Assembly (NCBI GenBank): GCA_902782445.1
Contig: CACZNC010000026.1
Coordinates: 3,776 to 44,663 of the forward strand
DNA length: 40,888 nt
DNA from: an uncultured Ruminococcus sp.
GTDB taxonomy: Bacteria; Bacillota; Clostridia; Oscillospirales; CAG-272
Direction: 5' to 3'
The notes under the pieces are model-generated. The model did not search any database and was not told the DNA's origin. It saw only the letters and a program-made list of their open reading frames with translations. Each line of letters opens with the position of its first letter. Positions within the stretch are counted from its first letter, which is position 1. This document shows positions 16,497 through 23,652 of the stretch, in pieces. The position numbers and the translations under genes are program-made.

Positions 16497-17234
16497 TCAC
16501 ACTCCCATCCTCGCCCGCATCCCGGTGATCCCGGCCACGACTTCGGCGGCGAGGAGGAGACCGGCGGCGGCGGGGACAAAGGCGTTGGAACCGGGGGTCA
16601 TGCGCTTCCGCTTTCCCGTCGGATCCTCGGGGACGGCCTCCCGGGGGGTGACGGGGAGTTCCTTCGAGTAGACGACCCTCAGTCGCTTCACGCCCCGCTT
16701 TTTCAGCTCCACCCGCATCACCCGGGCGAGGGGATCCACCGCGGTGTCGTAGAGATCCGCCGCTTCGAAGGCCGAGGGATCCAGCTTGTTCCCCGCGCCC
16801 ATCGAGCAGATGATCGGGGTCCCCGCCTCCTTCGCCTGCATCACCAGCCCGATTTTCGCGCTGACGGTGTCCACGGCGTCCACCACGTAGTCGTATTCCG
16901 AAAAGTCGAACTGCCCGGCGGTCTCGGGGGAGTAGAAGATCGGGTAGAGGCGCAGGACGCAGGCGGGGTTGATGTCCCTGATCCGGGCGGCGGCTGCTTC
17001 GGTTTTGAGCATTCCGAGGGTGGAGCGAAGGGCCAGGATCTGCCGGTTCCTGTTGCTCTCCGTGACCCGGTCGCTGTCGCAGAGATCGAGGGCTCCGATG
17101 CCGGACCGTGCCAGCGCTTCCGCCGCGTGTCCTCCCACGCCGCCGAGCCCGAACACCGCCACTCTTGCCCGGGCGAGCTTCTCCATGCCCTCGTCCCCGT
17201 AAATCAGTCTCGTCCGCGCGTCGAAGGTGTCCAT
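16497..17234 (-). CDS. tcdA: tRNA threonylcarbamoyladenosine dehydratase TcdA
   Basis: E1-like (ThiF/MoeB) enzyme that uses ATP to cyclise t6A37 to ct6A37 in tRNAs. 245 residues, close to the family norm. The N-terminus has TRLIYGDEGMEKL, followed by the nucleotide site VAVFGLGGVGGHAAEALARSG (about 25-45). Then come DSDRVTESNRNRQI (substrate/ATP Asp and Arg finger) and DAVDTVSAKIGL. The C-terminal MTPGSNAFVPAAAGLLLA segment is the usual end. It has its own promoter, divergent from hydE, and an R4 tract touches its stop. Confidence 0.93.
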   Translation of the reverse strand: MDTFDARTRLIYGDEGMEKLARARVAVFGLGGVGGHAAEALARSGIGALDLCDSDRVTESNRNRQILALRSTLGMLKTEAAAARIRDINPACVLRLYPIFYSPETAGQFDFSEYDYVVDAVDTVSAKIGLVMQAKEAGTPIICSMGAGNKLDPSAFEAADLYDTAVDPLARVMRVELKKRGVKRLRVVYSKELPVTPREAVPEDPTGKRKRMTPGSNAFVPAAAGLLLAAEVVAGITGMRARMGV

Positions 17235-17272
17235 TTCGTTTTTCTTCCTTCCGTTTCGTTTCCAGATATCCC

Positions 17273-17301
17273 AGTATACCCCCGCGGCGGGATTCTGTCA
17301 A
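17273..17301 (-). promoter_or_regulatory. Promoter of tcdA
   Basis: TTGACA (17296-17301) and TATACT (17273-17278) on the minus strand, 17 bp apart. Confidence 0.82.
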
Positions 17302-17322
17302 GCATAAATCTCTTCCCTTCCC

Positions 17323-17351
17323 TTGTTTTTCCGGCCGATCCGTGGTATAAT
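17323..17351 (+). promoter_or_regulatory. Promoter of hydE
   Basis: TTGTTT (17323-17328) and TATAAT (17346-17351), 17 bp apart, with a TGG extension giving an extended -10. It lies back to back with the tcdA promoter. Confidence 0.8.
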
Positions 17352-17386
17352 CGGAGAAAAACCGACCGATCCGGGGGGTATTGCAC

Positions 17387-18430
17387 ATGAACAGCGAACT
17401 TGTAAGGCGGCTGGCGGAAGACGGGACCCTCTCCGACGCCGGATTCGCGGAACTTCTCGGCACCGACGCTTACGACGCCGCCCTTTTCGCCGAGGCAGAC
17501 CGGGTCCGCCGCCGGGAGTACGGGGACGCCGTCTTTCTCCGCGGGCTGATCGAGGTTTCGAGCTATTGTAAAAACGACTGCTATTACTGCGGCATCCGAC
17601 GGAGCAACAAAGACGCCTCCCGTTACCGGCTCGACGAGGAGGATATCCTCGCCTGCTGCGCGGCGGGACACGAGCTCGGCTTCCGCACCTTCGTCCTCCA
17701 GGGGGGAGAGGATCCCGGTTTCACGGACGGGAAGGTGGTTTCCGTCGTCTCGAAGATCCGGAATCGGTGGCCGGATTCCGCCGTGACCCTCTCCCTCGGC
17801 GAGAAGAGCCGGGCGAGCTATCAGGCCTATTTCGACGCGGGGGCCGAGCGGTATCTCCTCCGTCACGAGGCGGCCGACCGGGAGCTCTACGAATCCCTTC
17901 ACCCGTCCTTCATGAGCTGGGAGAACCGGATCCGGTGCCTGTACGATCTGCGGGACATCGGGTACGCCGTGGGAGCCGGGATGATGGTGGGTCCTCCCCG
18001 CCAGACCGCCGCCCACCTGATCGCCGATCTGCGCCTCCTCGAAGATCTGAGGCCCCACATGATCGGGATCGGGCCCTATATGACGCACAGCGGCACGCCC
18101 TTCGCCGGGGAGCCGAACGGAAGCCTTCCCATGACTCTGCGGCTTCTGGCGGTCCTGCGGCTGATGTTCCCCCAGGCGCTGATCCCCGCCACGACCGCCC
18201 TCGGCACGATCCACCCGGAGGGCAGGGAGATGGGCCTGAAAGCCGGGGCGAACGTCATCATGCCGAATCTCTCCCCCGCGGACGTGCGGAAGAAATACCT
18301 CCTCTACGACAACAAAATTACCGCCGGCCCGGAATCCGCGTACAATCCCTCTCTTCTCGCCGCAAGGGTCGAAAAGGCCGGCTATCGTGTCGTCCTCACC
18401 CGCGGAGACCCGAAGGGGTGGAAGGAATGA
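17387..18430 (+). CDS. hydE: [FeFe]-hydrogenase maturase HydE (radical SAM)
   Basis: Radical SAM enzyme that helps build the dithiomethylamine-bridged two-iron subcluster of [FeFe] hydrogenase. 347 residues from the ATG at 17387; a TTG two codons earlier is possible but less likely. The cluster motif CKNDCYYCGIRRSN gives Cys 61, 65 and 68. Other HydE features are FVLQGGEDPGF, SLGEKSRASYQAYFDAGAER, YLLRHEAAD, VGAGMMVGPPRQT, MIGIGPYMTHSGTPF and ANVIMPNLSP. HydF, HydG and a hydrogenase are not in the window. BioB and PylB are relatives, but these motifs favour HydE. The stop codon is followed immediately by an R4 tract. Confidence 0.92.
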   Translation: MNSELVRRLAEDGTLSDAGFAELLGTDAYDAALFAEADRVRRREYGDAVFLRGLIEVSSYCKNDCYYCGIRRSNKDASRYRLDEEDILACCAAGHELGFRTFVLQGGEDPGFTDGKVVSVVSKIRNRWPDSAVTLSLGEKSRASYQAYFDAGAERYLLRHEAADRELYESLHPSFMSWENRIRCLYDLRDIGYAVGAGMMVGPPRQTAAHLIADLRLLEDLRPHMIGIGPYMTHSGTPFAGEPNGSLPMTLRLLAVLRLMFPQALIPATTALGTIHPEGREMGLKAGANVIMPNLSPADVRKKYLLYDNKITAGPESAYNPSLLAARVEKAGYRVVLTRGDPKGWKE

Positions 18431-18533
18431 GGAGTTAGGAATTAGGAGTGAGGAGTTAGGAGTTGCTGGTGGGCACACAGCGGCTAGTAGACAGTGTGAG
18501 GAGTGAATTCAGAATTAAGAATTAAGAATTCGG
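18431..18533 (+). repeat. R4 tract after hydE
   Basis: GGAGTTAGGAATTAGGAGTG begins at the base after the hydE TGA. GGCTAGTAGACAGTG and GAATTCAGAATTAAGAATTA follow. Mixed R4 modules. Confidence 0.8.
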
Positions 18534-18537
18534 ATTT

Positions 18538-18553
18538 TGTTCCACGTGAAACA
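18538..18553. promoter_or_regulatory. parS-like palindrome P4 (16/16)
   Basis: TGTTCCACGTGAAACA, identical to the B. subtilis parS core. Confidence 0.75.
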
Positions 18554-18560
18554 TTATTCC

Positions 18561-18622
18561 GATTCAAAGCCAACCTATCCTCCATGTGCGGAGATTCTTC
18601 GTCGCAGGCTCCTCAGAATGAC
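18561..18622 (+). repeat. R3 element, truncated copy 2 (62 bp)
   Basis: Retains GCCAACCTATCCTCC, GGAGATTCTTCGTCGCAGG and the right terminal TCAGAATGAC. The left terminal repeat and the 18-bp units are gone. The same linker (ACAAAGAAAAG…GTCAGCCGC) follows as at copy 1. Confidence 0.8.
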
Positions 18623-18664
18623 AAAGAAAAGCAGATTGGTGCAGTCAGCCGCACGAAATGAAAT

Positions 18665-18680
18665 TGTCTCACGCAAAACA
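18665..18680. promoter_or_regulatory. Degenerate parS-like site
   Basis: TGTCTCACGCAAAACA occupies the place of P3 in the composite; 3 of 16 bases differ from TGTTTCACGTGAAACA. Confidence 0.4.
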
Positions 18681-18724
18681 AAAAGCCGTCAGGTAGAACT
18701 TGATGTTCCGCTCTGACGGTTTTT
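18681..18724. terminator. Two-way terminator hairpin inside the repeat region
   Basis: AAAAGCCGTCAG (18681-18692) pairs with CTGACGG (18713-18719) and the TTTTT that follows. A- and T-runs flank both sides. It could end transcription from hydE and from the left-going direction. Confidence 0.65.
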
Positions 18725-18794
18725 GATTGCCTGGTTCTGTTTGCACATGGATCTGAATCTGCTTATGTACGCGAGGATGAAAAAACTGTTTCAG

Positions 18795-19005
18795 CTTCCC
18801 GAACGCGCGTCCTGTGCCCAATGCGCGCCTGAATCTCCGCCGTAAGGCCGCAGGACTTGTCCTGCGCATGTTTCAGCTGACAAGCAGAGACCGCGCGGAG
18901 GTGACGCCATGTATCGGCTCAAACAGTCTGCAAACTGTCGGGGCCCGCGGGGATCTGCGGATTTACCGGCTTCCCTCCGCGCGTCCCTTCCATCCCCTAC
19001 CCATC
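18795..19005 (-). repeat. R1 repeat, copy F
   Basis: Minus orientation: AACGCGCGTCCTGTG (end of the partial unit), ATGCGCGCCTGAATCTCCG, the perfect palindrome CGCAGGACTTGTCCTGCG (18849-18866), GGCCCGCGGGGATCTGCGG and CTCCGCGCGTCCCTTCCATC. Confidence 0.8.
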
Positions 19006-19053
19006 AAATACAAATCATATCTCTCCGCCGCGCTTCATCCCGAAACGGTTTTC

Positions 19054-20385
19054 TCACGCTCCGGCGATCGCGCAGCTTTCGAACGCGATGCTGGGGCAGG
19101 CGACGGTGCGGTACTCCCAGTCCAGATCCGATCCGACGGAGACGACCTTCTTCATCAGATCCAGGAAATTCCCCGCGACGGTCACGAGGGCGACGCTTCT
19201 CTCCCGCTTCCCGTCCTTCACGAGATACCCGGAGCACTGGAGCGAAAAGTCCGTCGTCACGTGGTTCAGCCCCGCGTGCAGTCCGGCGAGGTTCGTGATG
19301 ACGAGCCCGTCCCCCATCTCCGCCTGAAGCTCTTCGAGGGATTTCTCCCCCGGCAGGATCGCGCAGTTGAAGGGACTCACGCCCACCGGGGACGCGTACC
19401 CTCCGCGGAATCCGTTGCCGGTGGACTCCATGCCCATCCTCGCGCCGGATTTCGTGTTGTGGAGCATTGTTTTGAAAACGCCGTTCTCCACGAGGATCTT
19501 CTTTCGGGTGGGACAGCCCTCGTCGTCGTAGTTCGCCATGCGCAAAGCGTCCGGGCACCGCGGATCGTCCACGACCGTGATCTTTTCGGAGAAGATCTGC
19601 CCGTCCCGCTTGTCCTTCAGAGGGGAGAGGCCCTTGCCGATGAGGTCGCCCGAGAACATGTCGGTCAGCGCGCCGAAGAGGGAGGTCATCGCCTTCCGTT
19701 CGAAGATCACTTTATACGCGCCGGAGGGGACGGGGGATCCGCCGAGCTTTTCGAGGGCTCCCTTCGCCGCCTTTTCCGCGAACGCCTTCGGATCGAATTT
19801 CGAGAGGTCCCGCACCACTTCCACGTTGAAGTCGTTCTTGACCTCGCCGTTTTCTTCGGCCGCCGCGCCTGCGTAGAGGATCTGGGTCCGGCCCTCGTCC
19901 CGCACGTCCACGCCGAGGGAGTTGACGATCTCCCGCCCGCTCACGGAATCCTGCCATCCGGCCTCCGTGACCTGCTTGATCCGGGGATCGTAGGCGAGAA
20001 TCTCCTTTTCGACGTCGGCGAGGGCGGCAAGGATCTCGTCGGCCCCCGGGACCTTCCATTCGGAATCTCGCTTTGCCTCCTCCGTCTTTTCTGGCGCTCT
20101 CAGGGTGTCGGTCTCCTTCGTGGAGACGATGGCGGCCTGGGCGGCGAGGAGGTCGAGGGTCCCGTCGATCTCTGCGGGGTCGTCGCCGATCTTTTCCAGC
20201 GCGAGGACCGCCGTCTTTCCGCCGATCACCGCCCGGAGAGAGGTCCCCGTCACGTCCGAGGTCACGAAGGAATCCATCTGCCCGCCGAACCACTCGACCG
20301 AGCGTTCCGCGCTGTGCCCCCGGTAGATCTCGAGGCCGTCGAATCCTTTTTCCTTCGCTCTGTCCAGCCATGCCTGCTTATTCAT
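19054..20385 (-). CDS. pmbA: TldE/PmbA-family protein, partner of TldD
   Basis: 443 residues. TldE is the non-catalytic partner in the TldD/TldE metalloprotease, which cleaves unfolded or modified peptides such as microcin B17 precursor in E. coli. No HExxxH motif is present, as expected for the E subunit. Recognisable blocks are SLRAVIGGKTAVLA, FNVEVVRDL, GAYKVIFERKAMTSLFGALTDMFSGD, ITVVDDPRCPDALRMANYDDEG, PTRKKILVENGVFKTMLHN and a Gly-rich TGNGFRGG. The start overlaps the tldD stop by 8 nt, so the pair is translationally coupled. The peptide substrate here is unknown; no peptide-modification genes are adjacent. Confidence 0.92.
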   Translation of the reverse strand: MNKQAWLDRAKEKGFDGLEIYRGHSAERSVEWFGGQMDSFVTSDVTGTSLRAVIGGKTAVLALEKIGDDPAEIDGTLDLLAAQAAIVSTKETDTLRAPEKTEEAKRDSEWKVPGADEILAALADVEKEILAYDPRIKQVTEAGWQDSVSGREIVNSLGVDVRDEGRTQILYAGAAAEENGEVKNDFNVEVVRDLSKFDPKAFAEKAAKGALEKLGGSPVPSGAYKVIFERKAMTSLFGALTDMFSGDLIGKGLSPLKDKRDGQIFSEKITVVDDPRCPDALRMANYDDEGCPTRKKILVENGVFKTMLHNTKSGARMGMESTGNGFRGGYASPVGVSPFNCAILPGEKSLEELQAEMGDGLVITNLAGLHAGLNHVTTDFSLQCSGYLVKDGKRERSVALVTVAGNFLDLMKKVVSVGSDLDWEYRTVACPSIAFESCAIAGA

Positions 20386-21772
20386 TTGCCGTACCTCCTA
20401 CCGTGATGGACGATACGCGGATGGCGGGCTGCCCCACGTCCGTCGGGATGGACCCGCTGGAGGAGCCGCACATGCCCTGCCCCCGCGCGAGATTGTCGCT
20501 GACCTTCTCGATGTTCATAAGGATCTCCGCCCCGCTTCCGATGAGGGACGCGCCCTTGACCGGGGTGGTGACCTTCCCGTTTTCGATGAGATACCCCTCC
20601 CGGACCGAGAAATTGAATTCGCCGGTCATGGGGTTGACGGAACCGCCGCCCATCGTCTTCGCGTAGAGGCCCTTTTCGATGCCCTCGAAGAGGCTCTCGA
20701 AGGAGTCCGTGCCCGCGCAGATAAAGGTGTTCGACATGCGGGAGGTGGGCTCGAACTCGTAGGACTGACGCCGGGAGGATCCCGTGGGTTCCATGCCCAT
20801 GCGCCGCCCGCCGAGCCGGTCGATCATATAGGATTTGAGGATGCCGTTCTCGATGAGGACCCGGCGTCTCTGGGGCGTGCCCTCGTCGTCGACGTTCTCG
20901 CTGCCCCACGCGCCGGGGATGGTGCCGTCGTCCACCGCGCTGACGCAGGGAGCCGCGATCCGCTGACCCAGCTTGCCCGCGAAGACGCTCTGGTTCCGCG
21001 AGACGGAGGTCGCCTCGAGGGAGTGTCCGCAGGCCTCGTGGAAGATGACGCCGCCGAATTCGTTGTCGATGACGACGGGCATTTTCCCGGAGGGGCAGTC
21101 CTTTGCCGAGAGCATCACCACGGCGGAACGGGCCGCTTCAACACCGACGGATTCGGGGGTCTTCTCCTCCCAGTATTCCAGTCCCTTGCCCGCGCCCGGG
21201 TTGTAGCCGCCGCTCTGGAAATTGTCCCCCTCCGCCGCGAAGGCCTCCATCATGAGCCGGGTGCGCACGCGGACGTCGGAGACGAGCAGTCCTTCGGAAT
21301 TGGCGATCCGGACCTTCTGGCGGACGTTGAGCAGTCTTGCCTTCGTCTTGACGATGCGGGGATCGTACCCCTTCGCCGCCCGCTCCGCCCGGAAGACGAT
21401 CTCCGTCCTCTCGGCGAGGGACACGGATTCGAAGTCCTTTTCGACGGGATTGTTGTTCGGGTAGGTCTTCTCGGTCAGGGCGATATCGGAAGCGGTCTTC
21501 CCCTCCGTCTCTCCGAGGGCGCGGCGCAGATCGTCTACGATGGCGTCGAGGCGTTCCCCTTCGGCGTCGTTCAGATAGCCGTAGACGGACTGCACGCCCT
21601 TATAGAGCCGGATCCCCGCCCCGGATTTGACCGTGCGGGCGACGTTTTCGACTTCCGCGTTGAGGGAGGAGACGGTTTCGGAGACCTCTTCCTCCTCGTA
21701 AATCTCCGCGAAATCCGCCTCCGATGCCATGCACCGCCCGAGGATCCGCGAAAGATCTTCTTTCTTTAACAT
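20378..21772 (-). CDS. tldD: Zinc metalloprotease TldD
   Basis: 464 residues. Catalytic subunit of the TldD/TldE protease. The zinc motif HEACGH (HExxxH) is at about residues 245-250 within GGVIFHEACGHSLEAT. Other family blocks are NAEVENVARTVKSGAGIRLY, ARLLNVRQKVRIANSEG, SVGVEAARSAVVMLSAKDCPSG, DDGTIPGAWGSENVDDEGTP and GQGMCGSSSGSIPTDVGQPAIRV. AGGAGG lies 5 nt before the ATG. It is the first gene of the tldD-tldE pair. A weak TTGACT/TATATT pair upstream is only 13 bp apart and was not accepted as a promoter. Confidence 0.95.
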   Translation of the reverse strand: MLKKEDLSRILGRCMASEADFAEIYEEEEVSETVSSLNAEVENVARTVKSGAGIRLYKGVQSVYGYLNDAEGERLDAIVDDLRRALGETEGKTASDIALTEKTYPNNNPVEKDFESVSLAERTEIVFRAERAAKGYDPRIVKTKARLLNVRQKVRIANSEGLLVSDVRVRTRLMMEAFAAEGDNFQSGGYNPGAGKGLEYWEEKTPESVGVEAARSAVVMLSAKDCPSGKMPVVIDNEFGGVIFHEACGHSLEATSVSRNQSVFAGKLGQRIAAPCVSAVDDGTIPGAWGSENVDDEGTPQRRRVLIENGILKSYMIDRLGGRRMGMEPTGSSRRQSYEFEPTSRMSNTFICAGTDSFESLFEGIEKGLYAKTMGGGSVNPMTGEFNFSVREGYLIENGKVTTPVKGASLIGSGAEILMNIEKVSDNLARGQGMCGSSSGSIPTDVGQPAIRVSSITVGGTANE

Positions 21773-21869
21773 CTCTTCCTCCTAAAAGATAGAAATATAC
21801 TTTGCGTTTCAGAGTCAACCCGCGCGAACAAAAACTGTCCGGGCAAAACATGGAGTTCTGGCAGGCGAA

Positions 21870-21885
21870 TGATTCACGTGAAACA
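21870..21885. promoter_or_regulatory. parS-like palindrome P5 (15/16)
   Basis: TGATTCACGTGAAACA, one base from consensus, about 100 bp upstream of tldD and next to an R4 tract. Confidence 0.65.
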
Positions 21886-21987
21886 AATTCATCATTCATA
21901 ATTCTGAATTTCATTCCTCATTCCTACCGGTCTACCAGCCACTAGCCACTGGCCGCCAGCCGCTCCTAACTCCTCACTCCTAATTCC
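21886..21987 (-). repeat. R4 tract after the MarR gene
   Basis: AATTCATCATTCATAATTCT, TCTACCAGCCACTAGCCACT, then CTCCTAACTCCTCACTCCTA. The final CCTCACTC contains the MarR stop codon (21988-21990). Confidence 0.8.
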
Positions 21988-22467
21988 TCACTCGTCCTCT
22001 TCCTTCCCCCGGCAGTTTTCGGCGTCGCGGCGGAAAATCTCGGTCATGATATTGGCGCACTCGCCGAGCCTCACCCGGTCTTCGGGAGCGATGCCCTCGA
22101 GGGAGCGCATGATCTCGTGCAGGATCTCCCCGAGCATCCGTTCCAGGTGCGCGCAGCCCTCGTCGGTGATCTCGATATAGACCTGCCGCCGGTTGTCCTG
22201 ATTGTGGGAGCGGCGGACGAACTCCTGTTTCTCCAGATCGTTGACGAGCTTGGTGAGCTGCTGTTTGGTGATGCCCATCTCTCCGGCGAAGCGCGACATG
22301 GTGATCGGCCGGCCCCGGAAGCTCCTGAGCGCGTAGAGCATGGAAAAGCCGTGGGAATGGAACCGGTACTGGTTGGTCTCCACCACGTGCCTCTTGGTCA
22401 TCGCATAATAATTCACCATGAAATTCAGAAAATCCCGCGCGATCCCGATATCCGCCTTCTCTGCCAT
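21988..22467 (-). CDS. MarR-family transcriptional regulator
   Basis: 159 residues from the ATG at 22465-22467, preceded by GGAGGA with 5-nt spacing; a start five codons upstream is less well placed. The winged helix-turn-helix is clear: MSRFAGEMGITKQQLTKLVNDLEKQ (recognition helix) followed by the wing RRSHNQDNRRQVYIEITDEG with the conserved D-R pair. MarR proteins act as dimers, usually repressing their own and nearby genes until a small ligand binds. A palindrome overlaps the promoter -35 and could be its operator. Effector and target genes cannot be read from the context. Confidence 0.9.
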   Translation of the reverse strand: MAEKADIGIARDFLNFMVNYYAMTKRHVVETNQYRFHSHGFSMLYALRSFRGRPITMSRFAGEMGITKQQLTKLVNDLEKQEFVRRSHNQDNRRQVYIEITDEGCAHLERMLGEILHEIMRSLEGIAPEDRVRLGECANIMTEIFRRDAENCRGKEEDE

Positions 22468-22496
22468 AGTGCTCCTCCGCAAACTGATTTGGGCTC

Positions 22497-22525
22497 AGTA
22501 TAGCATAAAAAAAGAGGACTGTCAA
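22497..22525 (-). promoter_or_regulatory. Promoter of the MarR gene
   Basis: TTGACA (22520-22525) and TATACT (22497-22502) on the minus strand, 17 bp apart. Confidence 0.82.
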
Positions 22526-22553
22526 CAAACGAAAATGTTGCCGTTTGTGAACA
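22520..22553. promoter_or_regulatory. Palindrome over the MarR promoter, candidate operator
   Basis: TGTCAACAAACG (22520-22531) and CGTTTGTGAACA (22542-22553) form a 12-bp inverted repeat with two mismatches and a 10-bp spacer, overlapping the -35 box. It could be a MarR dimer site. Because it lies 34 nt after the stop of the upstream gene and a T-run comes further on, it could also act as a terminator stem. Confidence 0.5.
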
Positions 22554-22586
22554 ATCCTGTATTCTGACAAATCCGGGGAGGGAGCC

Positions 22587-23300
22587 TTACTTCTCGGGGA
22601 GGAAGGTCTCCACGAGGATCTGAATGAGGGTGGCGGCGAGGAAGACCAGCCACGACAGATGCCACGCGTGGAGGAAGAATCCGCCGACGAAGAACGCGAG
22701 GGCCGCGCCGACCCAGAGGCAGCCGGATGCGGTATCGTGCAGGGTCTTTTTCATGTTCCGGTGCTCGTTGTAGGATTCGGCCTCCGAAAGCAGGATCTGC
22801 CCGAGGGTGGCCCAGAGGAAGATCAGCCACGTATACCGCCATCCGCCGAAAACGAAGGACCAGAGGAAATAGAGGAGCGTCGTCCCCACCCAGAGCAGGG
22901 CGGAACTCTGGCCCACGAGGAAGGAGAGGCGCTTGCGTCCCGCGGCGAGATCGGCGGCTTCCTCCTCCTCGGGGGTGGAGGGGCGGACGTAGGGGGGAAC
23001 TTCCCGGGTCCCGGCGGCTTTTTTCTTCGGCGCGGTTTTCGGGTCCTGAGACTTCTGGTCCTGGGACTTTGAGTCCCGGGCTTTTGGAGAATCCTTCGGC
23101 AGGGCGCGGAGCATGGCCTCGATGCGGTCGACGCTGCGCAGAACGTCCCGGTAGGCGTCGAGCTCGCTCATGCCCGCCGCGACCCGTTCGTCGTACTTCC
23201 GGTCGAGATCCTCGGTCAGGACGGGGGCCATGGCGCAGGCGGCGGAACTCCCCGCGCTGTTGCAAAGCTCCCGGATCTTTTTGTTCAGCTCGTCCTTCAT
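22587..23300 (-). CDS. Four-helix membrane protein, unknown function
   Basis: 237 residues. The N-terminal soluble part (1-60) has the pattern LDRKYDERVAAGMSELDAYRDVLRSVDRI, which recalls the HAAS/DUF1700-type domain of Firmicutes membrane proteins; this is tentative. A Lys/Ser/Pro/Gln-rich linker (about 65-115) contains three imperfect SKSQDQKSQDP-like units. Then two pairs of membrane helices follow: about 128-145 with 152-168, and about 193-210 with 215-232. The two halves look alike (LWVGTTLLYFLWSFVFGGW; LWVGAALAFFVGGFFLHAW), suggesting an internal duplication. It has its own promoter. Confidence 0.75.
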   Translation of the reverse strand: MKDELNKKIRELCNSAGSSAACAMAPVLTEDLDRKYDERVAAGMSELDAYRDVLRSVDRIEAMLRALPKDSPKARDSKSQDQKSQDPKTAPKKKAAGTREVPPYVRPSTPEEEEAADLAAGRKRLSFLVGQSSALLWVGTTLLYFLWSFVFGGWRYTWLIFLWATLGQILLSEAESYNEHRNMKKTLHDTASGCLWVGAALAFFVGGFFLHAWHLSWLVFLAATLIQILVETFLPEK

Positions 23301-23358
23301 CGCGCGCCCTCGCCTTTCCTGTCAAATCTGCCTTCTGCGGTCTCCCGCGGCTGAGCCC

Positions 23359-23387
23359 ATTATACAGGAAATCCCCCCCGCGGTCAA
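23359..23387 (-). promoter_or_regulatory. Promoter of the four-helix membrane protein gene
   Basis: TTGACC (23382-23387) and TATAAT (23359-23364) on the minus strand, 17 bp apart. Confidence 0.8.
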
Positions 23388-23449
23388 GACGGAGCGCGTT
23401 TTTTTCATGGAATCTTAATGGGGGAGGTGGATTCTTAATACTGGCCGGG

Positions 23450-23540
23450 GAATGAGGAGTTAGGAGTTAGGAGTGGCTAGCGGTTAGTAGAACCGTGAAA
23501 TGCAGAATGAGGGGAATTCAGAATTATGAATTATGAATTG
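23450..23540 (+). repeat. R4 tract between the GH2 and membrane-protein genes
   Basis: GAATGAGGAGTTAGGAGTTA, GGAGTGGCTAGCGGTTAGTA, then GAATTCAGAATTATGAATTA. The same modules occur in the same order as after hydE. Here it is not attached to a stop codon. Confidence 0.75.
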
Positions 23541-23545
23541 GCGAT

Positions 23546-23561
23546 TGTTTCACGTGAAACA
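23546..23561. promoter_or_regulatory. parS-like palindrome P6 (16/16)
   Basis: TGTTTCACGTGAAACA between the R4 tract and the GH2 terminator. Confidence 0.75.
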
Positions 23562-23576
23562 GTTATTAGCTCTTCA

Positions 23577-23622
23577 AAAAAACCGCCAGAGAAGAGCGCA
23601 ACTCTCTCCCCTGACGGTTTTC
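23577..23622 (-). terminator. Terminator of the GH2 gene
   Basis: On the minus strand AAACCGTCAG plus GGAGAGAG pairs with TTCTCTGGCGG, followed by seven T. A strong intrinsic terminator 30-75 nt after the GH2 stop. Confidence 0.85.
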
Positions 23623-23652
23623 AGCATATCTGTTTTATCCGCGTCCGGACAT

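Larger units (their letters stand above)
18431..19053. other. 623-nt gene-free region with a composite repeat
   Basis: Contains an R4 tract, parS-like P4, a truncated R3, a degenerate parS-like site, a two-way terminator hairpin, a partial R1 fragment (about 18712-18800) and R1 copy F (minus). No credible gene. Confidence 0.8.

Noticed and set aside
21780..21850. A promoter for tldD (TTGACT … TATATT)
   Set aside because: The boxes are only 13 bp apart, unlike the exact 17 bp of the other promoters here.
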